NCBI GenBank assembly: GCA_025084515.1
Contig: JAJAGP010000775.1
Span: 186,001 to 250,000, forward strand
Length of the DNA stretch: 64,000 nt
DNA from: Ancistrus triradiatus
Lineage: Eukaryota > Chordata > Actinopteri > Siluriformes > Loricariidae
Reading direction: 5' to 3'
Made by a program: the position numbers and the translations under genes. Of this stretch, positions 1-10,245 are shown piece by piece. The notes under the pieces are model-generated. The model made no database searches and had not been told where the DNA came from. It saw nothing but the letters and a program-made list of their open reading frames with translations. Numbering within the stretch: position 1 is the stretch's first letter; every line of letters starts with the position of its first letter.

Positions 1-419
1 AGCCTGGTGCAGGTCTACAATTTTCTTCCTGGTGTCCTTTGACAGCTCTTTGGTCGTAGCCATGGTTGAGTTTGGAGTCTGACTGTTTGAGGCTGTGGGC
101 AGATGTCTTTTATACAGATAACAAGGTCAGACAGGTGCCATCAATACAGGTAACGAGTGGAGGACAGAAGAGCTTCTCAAAGAAGAAGTTACAGGTCTGT
201 GAGAGCCAGAAATCTTGCTTGTTTGTGGGTGACCAAATACTTATTTTCCACCATAATTTACAATTAAGTTCTTTAAAAATGCTTCAATGTGATTTCCTGG
301 ATTTTCTTTTCTCATTTTGTCTCTCATAGTTGAAGTGTACCTATGATAAAAATTACAGACCTCTCTCATTTAAGTAAGTAAATGAGTAGGAGAACTTGCA
401 CAATCAGTGGTTGAACCTT
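1..419 (-). mobile_element. Tc1-like element TcA, 5' part, cut by window edge
   Basis: The reverse complement of 1-63 begins ATGGCTACGACCAAAGAGCT and encodes the start of a Tc1 transposase (MATTKELSKDTRKKIVDL), which runs off the window. Outward from it lies the long terminal inverted repeat (about 220-419) with the same text as the better copy at 18991-20448. The outer end is missing: the repeat stops at GCACAATCAGTGG and abuts a different Tc1 family. It is a dead fragment. Confidence 0.85.
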
Positions 420-1163
420 TGCTTTTAGCATGTGGTGTGAGATTTAGTTTATGCACAGATTTCCTGACATTTTCCTTTAGAATTCTCTGATATAATTCAG
501 AATTCATTGTTCCATCAATGATGACAAGCCATCCTGGCCCAGATGCAGAAAAACAGGCCCAAACCATGATACACATGATTACATGATCATGCATGATCAT
601 ACATGATCATACATGATTACATGACTTGCTCTTGGAGTGATCTTTGTTGGTTGACCACTCCTGGGGAGGGTAACAATGGTGTTGAATTTCCTTCATTTGT
701 ACACAGTATGTCTGACTGTGGAATGGTTGAGTCCAAACTCTTTAGAGATGGTTTTGTAACCTTTTCCAGCCTGATGAGCATCAACAACTCTTTTCTATGT
801 GGTCCTCAGAAATCTCTTTTGTTCGTGCCATGATACACTTCCACAAACAAAAGGGAGTTGTGAAGAGCAGACTTTGATAGATCCCACTTCTTTAAATAAA
901 ACAGGGTGCTCACTCACACCTGATTGTCATCCCATTCATTGAAAACACCTGACTCTAATTTCACCTTCAAATTAACTGCTAATCCTAGAGGTTCACATAC
1001 TTTTGCCACTCATTAATATGTAATATTAAATCATTTTCCTCAATAAATAAATGACCAAGTCTAATGTTTTTGTCTCATTTGTTTAACTGGGTTCACGTGA
1101 TCTAATTTTAGGACTTCTGATGAGCTGATGATGTTTTAGGTTCACAAACTTTCAAGCACCATT
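420..1163 (-). mobile_element. Tc1-like element TcB, internally deleted
   Basis: This is a minus-strand Tc1 relic. Bases 600-840 encode the N-terminal helix-turn-helix half and 420-560 a catalytic-domain piece (WACFSASGPGWLVIIDGTMN), but the region between them, with the first catalytic Asp, is gone and a short tandem repeat sits at the seam. The 5' inverted repeat covers about 840-1163 and ends CAAACTTTCAAGCACCATTA, matching the ends of the complete copy at 62410-63879. The 3' end is lost at the junction with the neighbouring TcA piece. Confidence 0.85.
571..623. repeat. ACATGATCAT short tandem repeat
   Basis: About five imperfect copies of a 10-bp unit containing the self-complementary ATGATCAT. 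It sits exactly where the middle of the TcB transposase gene should be, so it probably marks the deletion seam. Confidence 0.75.
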
Positions 1164-1965
1164 ATATCGATGGATAGGTATGTGTGTGCTGCTTATCTGG
1201 GGAAGTGATGGCTCCATGATGCAAAGAGAAAATGGAAAGAGAACAAGTCAGTGGATGAAATGTGATGCATTGGGCTGCTGGTACAACCATGTGATTTTTG
1301 CAAGTTTCATATGTGCACACTAGCTAGACATTGTTGCAGGCCCCTTCAAGACATTCTCCAGTGGCCTCCCTTGTACTGGATCTGGAAAAGAAATTGTGGG
1401 ACACAATAGAACAAGAAGTCTGGTTGACAGTGGCTTCACTTCGCAGCTTAACAAAACTTAAAATATCTGCTTCTAACATTGTGGTATCAGATGTCACAGG
1501 GCACCTCCAGAGGTCTTGCAGAGTCCATGCCATAGTAGGTCAGAGCTGTTTTGGTGGCACTTGGAGGACCAGCAGAATATTTGACAGGCGGTTTAATATT
1601 TTGGCTCATCATTGAATATTTTAAACTGTTTTCACTACTTTCAGTACCCATTATTCTCCCTTTATTAATTATGTGCCCTACTTCTTTGTGCAGTTCTTTG
1701 TATTTGCCGTTGTTTGCCTTTGCCTCGATCTTAAACATCCATCTTCTTAATGTGGTTAGAGAGACTCCACTATGGCATTTTCCACTGAATTCAGACTCAC
1801 TAGTCTGGAGAAATGTTGTACCCACAGCAATTAACCTGCTCTTGAATTATTTAAACTATATTAAATGTCTATGTTAAAGCATCATTTGCTTACTATATTC
1901 CTCTCCATTTTTTTTCTATATATGTCTCTTCATTCTCTACTTGTTTACGTTTCTGCCTTCTCCAG
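1164..1965. other. Unassigned stretch upstream of the cadherin exon
   Basis: No recognised element. Overlapping short open frames exist on the minus strand (1324-1533 and 1487-1825, 69 and 112 codons) but show no motif I know. The last ~40 bases are pyrimidine-rich and form the splice acceptor of the exon at 1966. It is probably cadherin intron. Confidence 0.4.
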
Positions 1966-2277
1966 GTCCCACTGCAAGCCTAGTGCTAGCATCACCTTTG
2001 CAGACACTCTCTTGGCCTTCCTCCTCTTCCTTTCTCACCCTCCATGTTCCACTGGTCCTCAGGGACATATCCTCAGGTCTGACCAGCACAGGGACAGTCA
2101 CTGTGTCAGTGTGTCCCTGTTTAAGAGGAGGTGCTCAGGCTGGGGAGAAGGAAAAACAGAGCAGTGGAGAATGGCAGAGGGAAACTGTGTGTCTGCCCCA
2201 GCACTCCTCCCTGCCATCTCCAGGGCTCAGCACTGCTGCCCTGCTGGCAATTTTGGCATGCGGGGCCACACTTTTGG
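1966..2277 (+). CDS. Cadherin exon: end of EC5 and transmembrane segment
   Basis: Single-pass calcium-dependent cell adhesion protein of the plasma membrane. The exon follows a pyrimidine tract and AG (TGCCTTCTCCAG) and ends at donor GGTAAGA (GT at 2278). It enters with one base of a codon carried over and leaves with one base. The translation holds the end of the last extracellular repeat (VPLVLRD, STGTVTVSVCPC), a Cys-bearing membrane-proximal segment (TVCLPQHSSL) and the start of the membrane helix (GLSTAALLAILACGATLL), all in normal cadherin order. The ectodomain exons must lie left of the window. The next exon joins in frame at 5374. The first ~25 residues are less typical, so the exact acceptor is slightly uncertain. 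Confidence 0.85.
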
Positions 2278-2467
2278 GTAAGACCATCTGTGTAGTTGTG
2301 AATGGCCTACTGCATGTTTTTTATTAACTAGAGCACCCAGAAATATAAAAATATATCATATACAGTATAAAGACGTTATCTTGCCCACATCTGTTCCATG
2401 GCTATTTTTGGCAAGACGTCAGTTTAGGGACCAACAAGGTTACAAAAATATACAAAGTGACATTTCT

Positions 2468-3664
2468 AGAAGTTGAATCAGTTCATCTGCACATAAGGTA
2501 TTGTGGGTGAAATGACTTTAATCACTCATCTAAGTGACTTCTTCAGTCTCAGCTAGTTAGAAAACTTCCCCAATCTTATATACAGCACCTCTGCATAATG
2601 ACAGATACCAGCACCATTACATAACAATGGGACCAGTGACCAGTTTAATATGCAAATTGATACATCCATTAATGACAATGACCATGTGTGCCATTCACAG
2701 GGGATTGGGAAATAGCTGCAATAGCGGAGTTGTAAGATGGTGAGAGGTGTACTCTGAGGCCCCCTCTTTGGTTCAGGGATGGGCCTTCCCTTTTTTTAAA
2801 AATGACTTCTTTTACTGTGCAAAGTAAAACCATCGTTCCTCCCGCTCAATGATCTGCATGTCTTCATCCTTGAACGAGTGGCCACTGGCCTGTAGGTGGG
2901 TGTAAACCGCAGAGTCCTGACCTGATGAGGTGGCTCTTGTATGTACTTAACAGGATACATTATATTACTTTCTTTGTGCTGGGCGTCCCACACCTTGAGG
3001 TGGATCAGCTTCTGGCGTAGCGTGTTTTGGGTTTTGAAAGCCACCAAGACACAGTGTTTGGAAAATATGCGTCTCAATTTTTCCGATGTTTCTTCGACTT
3101 ATAGAGTCACCACCGAGTTATGCTTAGACTGTGGTGGTTGTTCTCCTCGCTTTGATCTGCTGGAGCACTGTTTGGGTGTTTTACCGGCTGTTACAAAGAC
3201 CCAGTTCGGAAAACCACATTTGCCCAGGCCCTGCTTAATGTGAGATTTCTCTCCATCCTTGGCCGCTGTGTCATTGGGGACACTGTCTGCTCGGTGGTAC
3301 AGTGTCCTGATGACTCCTAATTTGTGCTCCAATGGATGATGATAGTCAAACCTTAAGTACTGATCAGTATTTGTGGGATTATGTTGAACATTGACTTTCA
3401 ATTGTGCCCCATCTCCAATCATAACTTCACAATCCAAGAAGGCTCACCTGTCATTCTTCACATCATCCCTGTTGAACTTAATGTGTTTGTCCACTGAGTT
3501 GATGTGGTCGGTGAAATGTGGTACTTCCTGAGATTTCACGTAAACCCAGGTGTCATCCACATATCTGAACCAATTACTGGGTGGTGTTCCTGAATAGGAT
3601 CTTAGTGCTTTCTTTTCCACTTCTACAGGTTGGCCATGATAGGTGAAACTACTATGGGTTCCCC
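2468..3664 (-). mobile_element. Penelope-like retroelement (Neptune/Poseidon type), left copy
   Basis: Read on the minus strand this gives pieces of a Penelope-like polyprotein: the RT active-site region YVDDTWVYVKSQ (about 3530-3580), the thumb region with TDQYLRFDYHHPLEHKLGV (3300-3380), and the start of the GIY-YIG nuclease tail up to about 2800. Several stops and frameshifts interrupt it. The 3' end at about 2468 (AGTTGAATCAGTTCATCT on the + strand) matches two other copies here. It lies in a cadherin intron, antisense to the gene, and meets a second copy head to head at 3650-3665. Confidence 0.85.
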
Positions 3665-3681
3665 AGTTTCACCTATCATGG
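3634..3681. repeat. Perfect hairpin at the Penelope head-to-head junction
   Basis: CCATGATAGGTGAAACT at 3634-3650 is followed after 14 bases by its exact complement at 3665-3681. Both arms come from the conserved RT motif (SPI.ANL), so this is the point where two opposite copies meet. Confidence 0.9.
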
Positions 3682-4392
3682 TATAATATATCATATATGT
3701 GAATGACACCTGGGTTAAAATGAAATCTCATGAAGTACCACATTTCACCAACAATATCAACTCAGTGGACAAACACATCAAACACCCAAACAGTGCTCAA
3801 GCAGATCAAAGAGAGGAGAACAACAACCGAAGTCTAAGCGCAAACCAGTGGTGATTCCATATGTGGCAGGAACATTGGAACAATTGAGACACATATAACA
3901 CACTATGCCAGAAACTGGTCCACCCCAAGGATCGGGACCCCCAGCACAAACAGAGTAATATAATATGCGGTTAAGTGCCAGGAGGATTGCCAGAAATTGT
4001 ACATCAGGGAAACCAAACAGCCGCTGGTGATACGGATGGCACAACATAGAAGAGCCACCTCACTACAGCGGGACTCTGTGGTTTACACCCACCTACTGGC
4101 CAGTGGCCACTCTTTCAAGGATGAAGACATTGATTCTTGAGAGGGAGGAATGCTGGTTTTATCCTGTGTGAATGGCACACATTGTCATTAATGTACATGT
4201 TAATTTGCATATTAAACTGAACACCGGTCCCATTGTTATGTAATGGTGCTGGTATCGGTCATTATGCAAATGTACTGTATATAAAATTGTGGAAGCTTTC
4301 CAACTAGCTGCGACTGAAGAAATCCCTTAGATGAGTGACAAAAGGTTTCTCCCATAAAACCTTATGTCCAAATGAACTGATTCAACTTTCTT
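3665..4392 (+). mobile_element. Penelope-like retroelement, right copy, internally deleted
   Basis: This is the same family as 2468-3664 in the opposite orientation. It runs from the RT motif through a deleted middle (junction near 3780) to the GIY-YIG end: a cysteine-rich stretch related to ECQEDC..LYIGETKQ at 3970-4030, then the stretch related to TSSGQDSAVYTHLQASGHSF at 4060-4120. The shared 3' tail ends near 4392 (GAACTGATTCAAC). It is about as degenerate as the left copy, with frameshifts, and non-functional. Confidence 0.85.
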
Positions 4393-5373
4393 CACCTTCA
4401 AATTTTTTCACCTGAATTATTGAGTATGCATCAAGACAAAGTGACCTGATGCTGACATAATGTATTTTATTGAGAAGCACCAAAGATTGTACAATTACAT
4501 TTACAATGTACATAAACATGTATGTACATGTACAGTTTCTATCCATTTACGCAAATTTGAGAAATAGTCAGTGATTGATGATTGTTTCTGTGACGCAAAG
4601 TGCATTAAGTCCAGTCTGCAATGAATAACAGCAAAATCATTATAAAATAAGTATGTTCACTCCGCCGTTATCTTGGTAACACCACCAGGCAGTTATTTCC
4701 AGTCATACAAGACCAGACTCCTATCACTTTTAATGGGGAGAGACATACAGTATATATCCAAAACTGAAAGAGAAATTAACGCTTAAAATGCATATTTAGA
4801 ATCGCTGGTATAATCTGACAAAAATTATGTAACATACTTGCGTTGTTGGGTTCAAATAACACAGGAAAATTAATTTTTTTAAGGTTATTTTGGCTACTCT
4901 GCATGCGCATCCCACCACTACAACGAGGCCAAGACTTTCCGCCTCAGTCTCACACATTTACTAATTTGCTGTTTGGTCTTTCCAATGATGGGGCGGGGCT
5001 TCTGTACTATAATTCCATTCATATTTCAACCAGTGATCAGTCTCCTTTGTGTATAATGTCTCTGATAACCGACAGGGGCTGTACATAATCCAGGGTTGCA
5101 AGTTTAAAGTAGGATTAAAGTGCCACCTACTGACGGTCAGGAACATGGCAGCTTAATGGGGTAGAATTTCAATACTGACAAGACATTTGTCACATTTTAA
5201 ACTTGGTGAGGGTGAGAGGTGAGGTCGGTGACTTTTCAAGGTAAAATTCATGGAGGGAAATCCGTCCTGCATCACAGCTGGCGAGAAATGAGGTTGCCGA
5301 GATAACGGGGCGAGATAACGAGGTTAGACTGTAACTGATCCTTACTCTTGTTTTGACTTTTCTCTCTCACTAG
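4393..5373. other. Rest of the cadherin intron
   Basis: AT-rich, with no recognised gene or repeat. It ends in the pyrimidine-rich acceptor TTTCTCTCTCACTAG at 5359-5373. Confidence 0.6.
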
Positions 5374-5578
5374 CTGTCAGTGCTCTGTCTCTGTCCCTAC
5401 GCAAACAAAAAAGGGACTCACTTTCTACTTTAGAAGAAGATGATGTTAGGGAGAACATAATCACATATGATGATGAGGGAGGCGGTGAAGCGGACACTGC
5501 TGCTTTTGACATAACAGCACTGCAAAGTGCTCCGCAAAAAGCCCGCAGGGGATACAGTACACTAAACAGTAGAAATAT
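5374..5578 (+). CDS. Cadherin exon: juxtamembrane, p120-catenin-binding region
   Basis: The exon starts after CACTAG and ends at donor GTAAGT (5579). Joined to 1966-2277 the first codon is G|CT, and translation reads AVSALSLSLRKQKRDSLS, i.e. the end of the membrane helix and a basic stop-transfer, then EEDDVRENIITYDDEGGGEA and FDITAL. The acidic EEDDVRENI block and YDDEGGGE are the hallmark of classical cadherin tails, where p120-catenin binds. By eye the text is closest to the CDH22/CDH24 branch of type II cadherins, but I do not assign a gene symbol. The exon leaves with two bases of a codon and continues in frame at 5680. Confidence 0.92.
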
Positions 5579-5679
5579 GTAAGTCTGGCTGGGTTTTTGT
5601 TAACACATTATATTTGTCTTGTTACAATGTGGCTATGTTACAATGTGTCTTCCTTTGCTCTCTCAACAATTTACTCTAG

Positions 5680-6064
5680 ACGTTACTCTCAACAAGGCCA
5701 GGATAAAGGATGGACGTACAGCAGCTGGGCCCAATCAGAAGCTGCTGACAGTGGGCAGTACCCCAGCCAGGCTCCTCTGTATGGTCGCTTGTGTTACAGC
5801 AGCCAGACTCTCCCTGTGCTCCGCCGTTCACAAGGTACCTACGACCCTGGCATGGTTGAACTGGGACACTGCTTTCCTGGAGGCCAGCCAGATCACTCAT
5901 TAGTAATCCAAAACAAAGGGGCAAGGGTAGGTCCCCTATACATGGGGACAGAAGAAACCCCATCCCAGGATGGAGCCACTGCAGTTGAAGGAGGGACGCC
6001 ACAGAAAAACAATCGCAAGGAGGATTCTGGCGGTGATGCCCAGCAGAGCCAGGATATTGACTGG
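5680..6064 (+). CDS. Cadherin exon: extended cytoplasmic linker, part 1
   Basis: The exon begins after TTTACTCTAG, completing codon AT|A, and ends TGG|GTAAAT. Its ~128 residues are rich in Tyr, Ser, Gln and Gly (RRYSQQGQDKGWTYSSW, LYGRLCYSSQTLPVLRR) and then acidic and Gln-rich. I recognise no domain, and the composition suggests an unstructured linker. In ordinary classical cadherins the juxtamembrane block and the beta-catenin site are only a few tens of residues apart, so this exon is part of an unusual expansion. Clean splice sites and matching phase on both sides support it as real coding sequence. Confidence 0.78.
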
Positions 6065-6530
6065 GTAAATATTAATCTTTTTCCATTTATAGTTCAAAGG
6101 CTGAGTCCATTTTAACTTTTAAGTAGAACATTTATTTTCGAAGGATAGTTGGAGGCCCTTTATTTGCAAATAACGCGATATTTGGAAACTAAGTTTGATT
6201 GTGTGAAATGTCAGTACAATAGTAAAAAGGGAGTACAGACCTGTAAACCTGTACACATTTGTAGCTCTTGTATAAGCACTTGTGTTCACCATGTTGTGTT
6301 TCTCTTTTGGTGTCTGTTTCCCTGCATTTTCCTAATTATCTGTCCATAACCCATTGCCGATTTGTCTTTGTTTATTATCTTAATACTCTCCCTAATTTTA
6401 TAATACCTCTGCACTTCATCCTTTTCTCACCAAAACACCATTTCTTTCTCATTTTTTTCCACGATCAACTACACAGAAGTGTAAACTCATCCTGACCTGC
6501 TCTGAGCCTCTTGCTCCCTATCCCAAACAG

Positions 6531-7376
6531 GTGCAGTCAGATTTAGCCCCACATGAGCTTGTGCTAACTCGCTCAGGCTCGCTGGCCAAGCCATGTGTTG
6601 CAGGTGGATGGGTGTGTGATTCAGCCACACTGCCTGTGAGTGGACGGCACTCCTCACGTGCTGGAATTTCACCAAAGAAGAGTGCAGCTGGTTCCACAGA
6701 TTGCATGGATGGGGCAAACAATGTAATGCCTTTCATTTGCAGCAGTTATACCAGCATTCTACAGGGGGAGCAGCAGAAAGACTACACAGGCAATATAGGC
6801 CGAGGAGGACTGGAAATGGGAAGCAGTTTTTTTTTGTCCAGGCCAGAGGGAGGAATTCCACTGTGTGCCCCAAAGGGCACAGGTTTCATGCCTGGCTGGA
6901 GGGACCGGATGTGTGTGAGAGGTTATGGTATGGGGAGAAGGGATATGGTGCCCCAGTTACTTCCCTACCCTGGGCAGAGTCAGGGGGCATTTGGGGGAAT
7001 TCTGGGATATGGTGCAGCTTGTTCCACAGGGCCTGAAACATCATGTAGAACCATGGCAGGAGAAGGGAGTCAGCCCCTGGCCTTGAGAGTTGGCGAGTTC
7101 CTGCGACTGCGTCTGGCACAAGTGACTTTTGATCCAACTCAGCCACCGTTTGACTCTGTACAAGTGTATGGACTGGAGGGTACGGGGTCACGTGCTGGTT
7201 CACTTAGCTCCCTGGAGAGCGAGGGAGATAAGGAGGCTAACAAGGAGGATTGGGGCAATGCATTGGAAGAATGGGGCCCGCAATTCCAGAAACTAGCCCA
7301 GCTCTTCCATGAGACAGAGCAAGAGAGAGAGGACAGGAAGGAAAAGGAGAAGGAGGATGAGCAGGAACAAATCTAA
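6531..7376 (+). CDS. Cadherin last exon: linker and beta-catenin-binding C-terminus
   Basis: The exon starts right after CCCAAACAG in phase 0 (VQSDLAPHELVLTRSG) and stays open for 281 codons to a TAA at 7374. Residues 1-185 are a Gly/Ser/Pro-rich linker without a recognised domain. From about residue 187 comes the catenin-binding end: GEFLRLRLAQVTFDPTQPPF, DSVQVYGLEGTGS, SLSSLES, DWGNALEEWGPQFQKLAQLF. These match the DPT.PP(Y/F)DS, EG.GS..(G/E)SLSSL and WGP.F.KLA blocks that contact beta-catenin. A charged Glu/Lys-rich tail of ~20 residues follows. The intracellular part totals about 470 residues, roughly three times the usual ~150, while both ends are well conserved. Confidence 0.9.
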   Translation: MQSDLAPHELVLTRSGSLAKPCVAGGWVCDSATLPVSGRHSSRAGISPKKSAAGSTDCMDGANNVMPFICSSYTSILQGEQQKDYTGNIGRGGLEMGSSFFLSRPEGGIPLCAPKGTGFMPGWRDRMCVRGYGMGRRDMVPQLLPYPGQSQGAFGGILGYGAACSTGPETSCRTMAGEGSQPLALRVGEFLRLRLAQVTFDPTQPPFDSVQVYGLEGTGSRAGSLSSLESEGDKEANKEDWGNALEEWGPQFQKLAQLFHETEQEREDRKEKEKEDEQEQI

Positions 7377-8476
7377 ATGATAAAGAAAGTAGTCTGAAGA
7401 TTTGAGGAAGGACGAAGACTGAGATACAGAGAGTGGGGTGAGGTACAAAAAGGGGAGTATGATTAAATGGCAACCGAAGCTAGATTAATTCAAGAAGCAA
7501 TGAAAGGAGAGTGTGATGAAGAGAAAAAGTAATGGGGAGAGACAGAGAAAAACAAATGTGCAGAATACAGAGAAAGATGCTGTGTACATAGTGATTGGTG
7601 CAATTTGAAGCAATAAGCGATGAAAAGCAGTGAGCTAGTACAGACTGAAAGTGTCATGTTTCTTATTTACCATTCTATAAGTTTGGCAGGCAGAGAGAGA
7701 AAGAACAGAATGAGCGATATTGATATGCAAATGCATGTTGTTATTTGTAGGGACAATGTGCAAGACAATACAAGCACCAGGGAGTCTGATTATAAGTCGG
7801 CTACTTTTAATCATAAGAAATATGTAAGGGTGGGAGATGTACAAAGTGCCAGTCCTAGCCTTCCTGGGATCCTGAAGCAAAATTTGATCTTGGGCTCCCC
7901 CTTACCTCAGCCACATGTACACATTCTTATAAAAGTACATATAAACTTTCGCACCATCCCGTACAACAGTCTTGAATAATTACATTACCGAGTTTTAGCA
8001 GATGTCCTTATACACTAGTGGCTTGTAGTCTCCTTGGTAGACTTTGAACTTTATTGATGAAAAAACCTTACTTTTATAATGAACCTAGATACTAGCATCA
8101 AAGGAACGCTCATGACTTACATCATGCTCAGTGTCCATGATGGCAATTTCACTCAAAACCTCCTTGTGAGATGGATGATCTCAAAATAGGGCTTATTGAA
8201 ATCTGTAGGGACAACAATGATAATAACATGAACATAAACTCTCAATACTTTCTGTACAAGTACAGATATTCTTAGTGTACTGGTGATGTTTTAAATGGCT
8301 GAAATTCATTACTATATCTAGTATCACTCTAATCATCAGCTCCATTGTTAAGTGTTGTCAGAATCACAGAAAAGCTACTACACACTCAGGTATTACATGT
8401 CAGGCTAAAACTGACTGGATCTTAACTTCCAAGTTAGTACGTACATAAGAATCAAACGGAAATGCATACATACTTA
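7377..8476 (+). other. Probable cadherin 3' UTR start and flank
   Basis: AT-rich and purine-rich just after the stop codon. It contains no recognised element and no AATAAA. A 119-codon open frame at 7620-7979 shows no motif and looks like chance. Confidence 0.4.
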
Positions 8477-9213
8477 CAGTGTGGTCAGAAAGTATGCAGA
8501 CCCCTTCACCTTTTGCACATTTTTGCACATTTTATCATGTTTGTTTGTTTGTTTTTTAATGATACAATTGGCTGTTTGCCCATCAGTCTATACTCAAATT
8601 AAACAAATTAAAACTGGTTTAAAAAGCTTTGATGGTTTATTAGAAATTTAATCTCTACCTGACTTCTGAAGTTATTTTAGAGTGACTGACTAAGGCCCTT
8701 CTTGCCTGATTGCTCAGTTTGGCCAACCAGCCAACTCTAGGAAGCATCCCAGTGATTCTTCCATTTTACAGTCATTGAGACCACTGTGCTCTTGGGTTGT
8801 ACCCTTGTCAAGATCTTTGACATGCCACAGTTTTATTGTGGTGGTCAGCTGAGAGTTTCTTGGGCTTCATGTTGTTTTTTTCTTTTGTCCTGACATTAAG
8901 TGCAATTTACAAGACCTTATTTGCCATGGTGTGCATGTTCTTTCTAAACAGCAAATTCAGCTTGACACTGATGTGCTTTCTAAATGTAATTTAGTTGAAG
9001 TGTAATTCCTAAAGTTTTACCTCAGTTTGAAGAGCCAGAGCAAATTTTCTGAATACTTGGATAGATGACAGATTTTATGATATGTTTGCAAATATGTTTT
9101 CACTTGGAAAATCTGTAAAATGGCAATTTTATCCATTTAAAATGAAATCCACAACACATTTAAATTGTGCAAAATCAATAAAGGGATCTGAGTAGTTTCT
9201 GAGTATCACTGTG
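8477..9213. mobile_element. Non-autonomous Tc1-like element (TcC)
   Basis: A TA at 8475-8476 precedes CAGTGTGGTCAGAAAGTATG. The right end (GTTTCTGAGTATCACTGTG, then TA) is its imperfect inverted repeat, and the next ~15 bases inside each end also pair (CCCTTCACCTTTTGCACA against TGTGCAAAATCAATAAAGGG). The 737-bp interior has no open frame; 8680-8870 resembles a much-mutated antisense transposase N-terminus. Confidence 0.65.
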
Positions 9214-9539
9214 TATCTGTGTATCTTGGTGATGCTGGATTAACACACAGCTGTAAGGTGAGGCATTTCTATTACTGGTCATTTCAGCGAAGCTTCTCTC
9301 TTTTATCTTAAAAACAAATTCATATTAATAATAAGTGATACTGGACTGGAAATAACAATGAACATAACTTGCTTCCCAAAAGATTGGCATCATCTTGTAC
9401 ATGATCAGCCTACTGGTGGGGGCAGTGCTCTTAATAGAAATAACTGTAGAAAAACATAATTTTTGTCTTTTGGAGCCCCATCTTTGATGAGAGCCAGTCA
9501 TCATCTCTGCTTCACATCATGGTTCTTAATGCACTGGCT

Positions 9540-9935
9540 TCACTCAGGTTTGTTCACTTCCTAGCTTTTTATTCTACCTTTGCACTCGTACTCTTTCCCC
9601 CCTCTTTTGTCTTGTTAAGTCTTTCATTAGCTTTAGCCGTTAGCTTCAGTTGTTAAGTATTACTGCATTTGATAGCTTTAGTCATTAGCTTCTACATTTG
9701 TTAATGCTGTGTTCACATGAGCATTAACCATTAGTCTTTCACCTGTCCTTTCTTTGTGTAGGTTCATGTGTGTATTCCAGTAGCTTTAGTTCTTTAGTTA
9801 GCCCCTCTAGTAAGGTTATATTGATGTATTCTGTGTATTTTTTTCATCGTCTAAATAAATCCTCCATGCTTGCGTTTACAACTGCCTCCACCTCTTCTCT
9901 ATCCACACCTGAGTGCAAGCATGACAAAAAGTCTG
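9540..9935 (+). mobile_element. Possible LTR or retroelement 3' end remnant
   Basis: The text repeats short TTAGCTTTAG-type motifs, has a T-rich stretch and AATAAA near 9852, then a C-rich block (CTGCCTCCACCTCTTCTCTA). That pattern resembles the 3' half of fish LTRs. I see no partner LTR or target duplication. Confidence 0.3.
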
Positions 9936-10211
9936 AAAAACACAGTCTTCTGGATGGCAGATGGGTTAGTTTTGCTAAATCAGTGTAAAAATATTTTTTA
10001 AAAGTTTTGTATTTGCAACACATTTCCTACAACATTTCCACATTTTTATTAATTACTAGCACATTCCCAGATTATTTGTTAATTATTAAGTACTGACAAA
10101 ATGTTGGAGCTGATTTGTCATGATAACTTGAGAGCACAGACAATTTTCTGGAGCTAGATGGAAAGTCATAGCTGTAATGCACTTTTATATTTGAAATTCA
10201 AATATAGATGA

Positions 10212-10245
<34 letters not shown>
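10212..10245. repeat. (GTT)n microsatellite
   Basis: Eleven uninterrupted GTT units followed by AATAAAATG. Confidence 0.97.

Noticed and set aside
1487..1825. 112-codon minus-strand frame as a gene
   Set aside because: No recognisable motif and no supporting splice or repeat evidence; left as unassigned.
2941..3243. Open frame on the + strand
   Set aside because: Shadow of the minus-strand Penelope coding sequence.
6886..7203. Minus-strand frame overlapping the last cadherin exon
   Set aside because: The + strand frame carries the conserved catenin-binding motifs; this is its shadow.
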